DNA from: Streptomyces qinzhouensis | Lineage (GTDB): Bacteria; Actinomycetota; Actinomycetes; Streptomycetales; Streptomycetaceae | DNA: 64,000 nucleotides | Assembly (NCBI RefSeq): GCF_007856155.1 | Contig: NZ_CP042266.1 | Span: 6,944,001 to 7,008,000 of the forward strand | Direction: 5' to 3' | Shown: positions 58,989-64,000 of the stretch, one piece after another | Layout: each line of letters starts with the position of its first letter | Position numbering within the stretch: position 1 is the stretch's first letter | Position numbers and translations under genes: made by a program | The notes under the pieces: model-generated | The model's database searches: none | Told to the model about the DNA's origin: nothing | The model's input: only the letters and a program-made list of their open reading frames with translations

Positions 58989-61900
58989 TGGAGTCCAAGG
59001 AGCTGATCGAGGCGCTGCGGGATTCGCTCAAGGAGATTCAGACTCTCAAGGACGAGAAAGCTGAAATCCTGGAGAAGCAGGCGGAGCCGCTTGCCGTCAT
59101 TGGCATGGCTTGCCGGTTCCCCGGCGGGGTGTCGTCCCCGGAGCAGTTGTGGGATCTCGTGGTGAACGGTGGGGAAGGGATATCCGGCTTTCCCACGAAC
59201 CGTGGGTGGGACATCGAGAACCTGTACGACCCGGAGACGCAGCGACAAGGGACCTCGTACACGCAGAAAGGCGGTTTCCTGCACGACGCCGGTGAGTTCG
59301 ACCCCGGCTTCTTCGGAATCTCGCCGCGCGAGGCCCTGGCCATGGACCCCCAACAGCGTCTCCTTCTGGAGACCGCCTGGGAGGCGATCGAGACCGCCGG
59401 GATCGATCCCGTATCACTGCGGGGCAGCGCAACGGGTGTGTTTACCGGCGTGAGTTACCACGACTATCTCTCCCAGGTCGGCGCGGTGCCGGACGAACTG
59501 GAGGGATATCTCGGGACCGGGAACGCGGGGAGTGTGGCTTCCGGCCGGGTGGCGTATGTCCTGGGGGCCGAGGGTCCGGCGGTGACGGTGGACACGGCGT
59601 GTTCGTCGTCGCTGGTAGCGCTGCATCTGGCGGGCCAGGCGCTGCGGCAGGGCGAGTGCTCCATGGCGCTCGCCGGCGGAGTCACCGTGATGGCGACGCC
59701 GGGTGCCTTTGTGGACTTCAGCCGTCAGCGCGGTCTCGCGGAGGACGGCCGGTGCAAGGCGTTCGCGGCTGCTGCGGATGGTACGGGGTGGGCCGAGGGC
59801 GTCGGCATGCTCTTGGTCGAGCGGCTGTCGGACGCGGAGCGGCTGGGGCACACCATTCTGGCGGTGATCCGGTCGAGTGCGGTGAACCAGGATGGTGCGA
59901 GTAATGGGTTGACGGCGCCGAATGGTCCGTCGCAGCAGCGGGTGATCCGCCAGGCCCTGGCGGCCGCGGATCTGTCGCCCGCAGATGTGGATGCGGTGGA
60001 GGCGCATGGCACCGGCACCACCCTGGGTGACCCGATCGAGGCGCAGGCCCTGCTGGCGACGTATGGGCAGGGCCGGCCGGAGGGCCGTCCGCTGTTGCTC
60101 GGTTCGCTGAAGTCGAATATTGGTCATACGCAGGCTGCTGCTGGTGTGGCGGGTGTGATCAAGATGGTGATGGCGCTGCGGTACGGCGTGCTGCCGGCGA
60201 CGTTGCATGTTGATGAGCCGACGCCGCATGTGGACTGGGCGAGTGGTGCCGTGTCGCTCCTCCGGGAGACGACTACCTGGCCGGAGGTGGGCCGTCCGCG
60301 TCGGGCCGCGGTGTCGTCGTTCGGGGTGAGCGGGACGAACGCGCACGCGATTCTGGAGCAGGCGCCGGACGACGGTACCGTCGAGGTGCCTGCTGTGGAC
60401 GATGGCGTCTTGGTGCCGTGGGTGGTGTCGGGTCGGGGTGCTGATGGTGTGCGGGGGCAGGCGGAGCGGTTGCGGGAGTGGGTGTTGGGGCGTCCGGAGG
60501 ATCGTCCGGTGGATGTGGGTCATTCGCTGTTGTCGTCGCGGTCGTTGTTCGAGGACCGGCTGGTGGTGCTGGGCTCCGGGCGTGAGTCGCTGCTGGACGG
60601 GTTGGCGGCGGCTGCTGAGGGTGCGCCGTGGCCCGGGCTGGTGCAGTCATCGGCGGATGTGTCGGTGGGGCGCTGTGTCTTCGTGTTTCCGGGGCAGGGG
60701 TCGCAGTGGGTGGGGATGGGGCGTGAGTTGTATGCCTCCTCGCCGGTGTTCCGGGGGCGGTTGGACGAGTGTGCGGCGGCGCTGGATCCGTTGGTGGACT
60801 GGTCTTTGGTTGGTGTTGTACGGGGTGATGAGGGTGCTCCTGGTCTGGAGCGGGTGGATGTGGTCCAGCCGGTGCTGTGGGCGGTGATGGTGTCGCTCGC
60901 GGCGGTGTGGGAGTCGTGGGGTGTGGTTCCGGCCGCTGTGGTGGGTCATTCGCAGGGGGAGATCGCGGCTGCGTGTGTGGCGGGTGCGTTGTCGGTGGAG
61001 GATGCGGCCCGGGTGGTGGCGTTGCGGAGCCGTGCGCTGCGGGCGGTGGCGGGTGACGGTGCCATGGTGTCGGTCGCACTGTCCGCCGTTGAGGCGGAGG
61101 TGCTGATCGGGGATGGGGTTTCGGTCGCCGCGGTCAACGGGCCGTCGTCTGTCGTGTTGTCGGGGGACCGGTCTGCTCTGACTCCGGTGGTGGAGCGGCT
61201 GAGTGCCGAGGGGGTGCGGACGAAGTGGGTGCCGGTGGACTACGCCTCCCACTCCGCCCACATGGAACGCATCCGCGAAGAACTCGCGACCCTGCTGTCC
61301 GGGATCACTCCGGCCAGTTCCCGGATTCCGCTCTATTCAACGGTGAGCGCTGCCCGTATCGACACGTCGGTCATGGATGCCGGCTACTGGTTCGACAACA
61401 TTCGGGGCACGGTCCGTTTCCATGAGACCGTCCAGGCTCTGATCGCCGACGGCCTCACCGCCTTCGTGGAGGTATCTCCGCATCCTGTTCTGGCGATGAG
61501 TGTGCAGGACACCCTTGACCAGGCCGACACCACCGGTCTCTCCATCGGGACCCTGCGCCGTGACGAGGACGAACACGAGTCGTTCCTGACCGCCGCCGCC
61601 GAGCTCTTTGTCGCCGGTCTCCCTGTCGACTGGAACACGGCGGCCTACACGGGCCGTAACGCCCGCCGCGTCGATCTGCCCACGTATGCCTTCCAGCGTG
61701 AATGGTTCTGGCTGTCCGGTGGGGCGGGGTCAGTAGGGGACGCCGGTTCACTGGGACTGGGGGCGACCGGGCATCCCCTGCTGGGCGCAGCCGTGTCGAT
61801 GGCCGAGGGCGATGTGGTCGTGCTCACCGGCCGGGTATCCCTGGGGTCTCACCCATGGCTCGCTGATCATGTGGTCATGGGCTCGGTGCTGCTGCCGGGA

Positions 61901-64000
61901 ACAGCGTTTGTGGAGCTGGCGGTACGGGCCGGTGACCAGGTCGGCTGCGGCCGGTTGGAAGAACTGGTGCTGCATGCACCGCTGGTGCTGGCAGGCAATG
62001 GCGTGGTGGATGTCCAGGTGGTGGTCGGCGCCGAGGAGTCCGGTTACCGCTCCGTGGACATCTACTCCCGCGCCCACAGCGAAAGCGGCTGGCAGGATCA
62101 GGACGCCTGGACCCATCACGCTGTCGGCACGGTGACTGCGGGAGTGGGAGACCCGGTCGAGGCCGATCTGTCCGTGTGGCCGCCCCAGGATGCGACCCCG
62201 GTGGGGATCGAGGACTTTTATACACAGCTCGATGCGAGTGGCTATGGGTATGGGCCGGCGTTCCGGGGGCTGCGGGCCGCCTGGCGTCGGGGCGACGAGG
62301 TGTTCGCCGAGGTAGCGCTGCCGGAGAGCGACCAGGATACGGCTGCACAGTTCGGCCTCCACCCGGCCCTCTTCGACGCGGCGTTGCACGGCACGGGGCT
62401 TGTCGGAAGCAGAGAGCAGGGCATGCTGCCGTTCTCCTGGAACGGGGTCTCACTGCATGCGAGCGGCGCCTCGATGCTCCGGGTACGACTGCGGTCGACG
62501 ACCGATGACGCGATCGAGATGCTGGCCACGGATGTGACCGGAGCACCGGTGCTCTCGGTCGACTCGCTGGTCCTGCGCTCGGTGACCACTGAGCAGGTCC
62601 GGGCCGACGAGCAGCGTGACCTGTACGAAGTCCAGTGGAATCCGTACAGCGGTCCGGCCGGCGAGAACGGGCGAGACCTCGGTGAGTGGGGGGTGCTTGA
62701 TCTTCCTGAGTTGGGTGGTGTTGCTGGGGGGTTTGTTGAGGGTTTGGTGGAGTGTGGTGTTTCAGTGGGGGTTGTTGGTCGGGAGTGTTTGGTGGGGTCT
62801 GGTGTGGTTCCGGAGACGTTGATTGTTCCGGTGTGTGGTGTGGGTGGGGATGTGGCGGGTGTGGTGTGTGGTGTGTTGTCGGTGGTTCAGGAGTGGTTGT
62901 TGGTTGGGGGTGGGGTGTCGCGGTTGGTGGTGGTGACGGTGGGTGGTGTGTCGGTGGAGTCGGGTGAGGGTGTGGGGGATGTGGGTGGTGCTGGGGTGTG
63001 GGGTTTGGTGCGGAGTGTGCAGTCGGAGCATCCGGGTCGTTTGGTGTTGGTGGATGTGGATGTTGTGGATGGTGTGGGTGGGTTGGTGGGTGGGGTGGTG
63101 TGTGGTGAGGGTCAGGTTGCGGTGCGGGGTGGTGGGTTGTTGGTGCCGCGGTTGGTGCGGGCTGGTGGTGGGTTGGTGGTTCCGGGTGGGGACGGGGGTG
63201 TTGGTGGTGTGGGGGTTGGTTGGCGTGTGGGTGTGGGGGTGGGTGTTGGTGCGGGGACGTTGGAGGGTTTGCGTGCGGTGGATTCTGGTTTGGGCGCGGG
63301 TTCTGGTTTGGGTGTGGGTGAGGTGCGGGTTGCGGTGCGGGCTGCGGGGGTGAATTTTCGTGATGTGTTGATTGGTTTGGGTGTGTATCCGGGGGAGGCG
63401 TTGTTGGGGAGTGAGGGTGCGGGTGTGGTGGTGGGTGTGGGTGAGGGTGTGGTGGGTTTGGGGGTGGGTGATCGGGTGATGGGGTTGTTTTTGGGTGGGT
63501 TTGGTCCTGAGGTGGTGGTGGATGCGCGGATGGTGGTGCGGTTGCCGGTGGGGTGGTCGTTTGTGGAGGGTGCTTCGGTGCCGGTGGTGTTTTTGACGGC
63601 GTGGTTTGGGTTGGTGGATTTGGCTGGGGTGCGGGGTGGGGAGCGGTTGTTGGTGCATGCGGCTGCGGGTGGTGTGGGGATGGCTGCGGTGCAGTTGGCG
63701 CGGTATTGGGGGGTTGAGGTGTTTGGTACGGCGAGTGAGGGGAAGTGGGGGGTTTTGCGGGGTTTGGGTTTGGATGATGCGCATATTGCTTCGTCGCGGA
63801 ATTTGGATTTTGTGGAGAAGTTTGGTGGTGAGGGTGGTGGTGTGGATGTGGTGTTGAATTCGTTGGCTGGTGAGTTTGTGGATGGGTCTTTGGGTTTGTT
63901 GGGTGTGGGTGGTCGGTTTGTTGAGATGGGGAAGTTGGATGTGCGGGATGCGGGTGTGGTGGGGGAGGGTTGGCCTGGTGTTTGGTATCGGAATTATGAT
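58988..64000 (+). CDS. PKS-5: modular type I polyketide synthase, 3' partial (M12)
   Basis: The frame is open from ATG 58988 to the right edge (1671 codons), with no stop. Order: docking helix (residues 1-32, [20 protein letters not shown]), KS about residues 33-460, AT about 563-848, DH about 928-1205, then the KR structural half and an ER cut by the window edge inside the domain. It thus begins with at least one fully reducing methylmalonyl module, probably KS-AT-DH-ER-KR-ACP by analogy with M4 and M9; KR and ACP are not visible. Whether more modules or a thioesterase follow is unknown. The final 1.2 kb is the third near-identical copy of the G/T-rich ER block. The docking helix differs in style from those of PKS-2, 3 and 4, matching the altered tail of PKS-4. 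Confidence 0.96.
59084..64000 (+). other. Module M12 (partial): KS-AT(methylmalonyl)-DH-ER...
   Basis: KS about 59084-60365, Cys 59600-59602. AT about 60675-61530, GHSQG Ser 60950-60952 and YASH His 61250-61252, methylmalonyl. DH about 61770-62600, catalytic His 61868-61870 in [12 protein letters not shown], Asp 62375-62377 in HPALFD (Phe where the other DHs here have Leu), YGP present. ER from about 63212, Tyr 63386-63388 in GVYPG, cofactor loop HAAAGGVG near 63655; the window ends inside the ER. Predicted: CH2-CH(Me) if the missing KR and ACP are as in M4 and M9. Confidence 0.9.
62823..64000 (+). repeat. Duplicated ER block, copy 3 (M12, cut by window edge)
   Basis: Nearly identical to 19841 onward and the matching part of copy 2, beginning in the KR structural half. 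Upstream of 62823 the M12 sequence is similar in codon style (from about 62690) but different in sequence, so the copy begins inside the domain. Confidence 0.9.

Overview
The whole window is one co-directional stretch (+ strand) of a giant modular type I polyketide synthase (PKS) locus of the cis-acyltransferase type. High-GC coding, Streptomyces-type docking domains and GTG/TTG-rich codon use point to Streptomyces or a close actinomycete. Five PKS genes cover nearly every base. The first is cut at the left edge and the fifth at the right edge. I saw no tailoring, regulatory, resistance, RNA or mobile-element gene, and no loading module or thioesterase, so the window is internal to the assembly line and the product cannot be named from it.

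Layout (modules numbered here as they occur). PKS-1 (1-5919, 5' partial): end of module M0 (KR-ACP), then M1 (KS-AT-KR-ACP). PKS-2 (6001-27297, 7098 aa): M2 (KS-AT-KR-ACP), M3 (KS-AT-DH-KR-ACP), M4 (KS-AT-DH-ER-KR-ACP), M5 (KS-AT-KR-ACP). PKS-3 (27297-42980): M6 (KS-AT-KR-ACP), M7 and M8 (KS-AT-DH-KR-ACP each). PKS-4 (42999-58988): M9 (KS-AT-DH-ER-KR-ACP), M10 and M11 (KS-AT-KR-ACP each). PKS-5 (58988 to the edge): M12 (KS-AT-DH-ER, cut inside ER). AT motifs read malonyl for M1, M2, M5, M7, M8, M10 and M11, and methylmalonyl for M3, M4, M6, M9 and M12. If the proteins act in gene order, the inferred chain is CHOH-CH(R)-CHOH-CH2-CHOH-CH2-CH=C(Me)-CH2-CH(Me)-CHOH-CH2-CHOH-CH(Me)-CH=CH-CH=CH-CH2-CH(Me)-CHOH-CH2-CHOH-CH2-CH2-CH(Me). 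That is a long polyol macrolide or linear polyol-type backbone with a conjugated diene.

Gene junctions are tight: 81 bp, a TGATG overlap, 18 bp, and a TAATG overlap, so the genes look like one translationally coupled operon. Docking helices join PKS-1/2, 2/3 and 3/4 in one sequence style; the PKS-4/5 pair has a different style.

The most unusual feature is at the DNA level. Several blocks of reductive-domain DNA (about 19.65-22.7, 25.0-26.5, 46.7-49.8, 52.5-53.4, 56.8-58.2 and 62.8-64.0 kb) switch abruptly to a G/T-rich, C-poor codon style, are nearly identical to one another, and carry canonical G-quadruplex motifs on the coding strand. Together with near-identical AT and KS blocks, this suggests recent intragenic duplication or gene conversion. 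A second pattern is that a short variable KS segment tracks the reduction state of the chain delivered by the module upstream.
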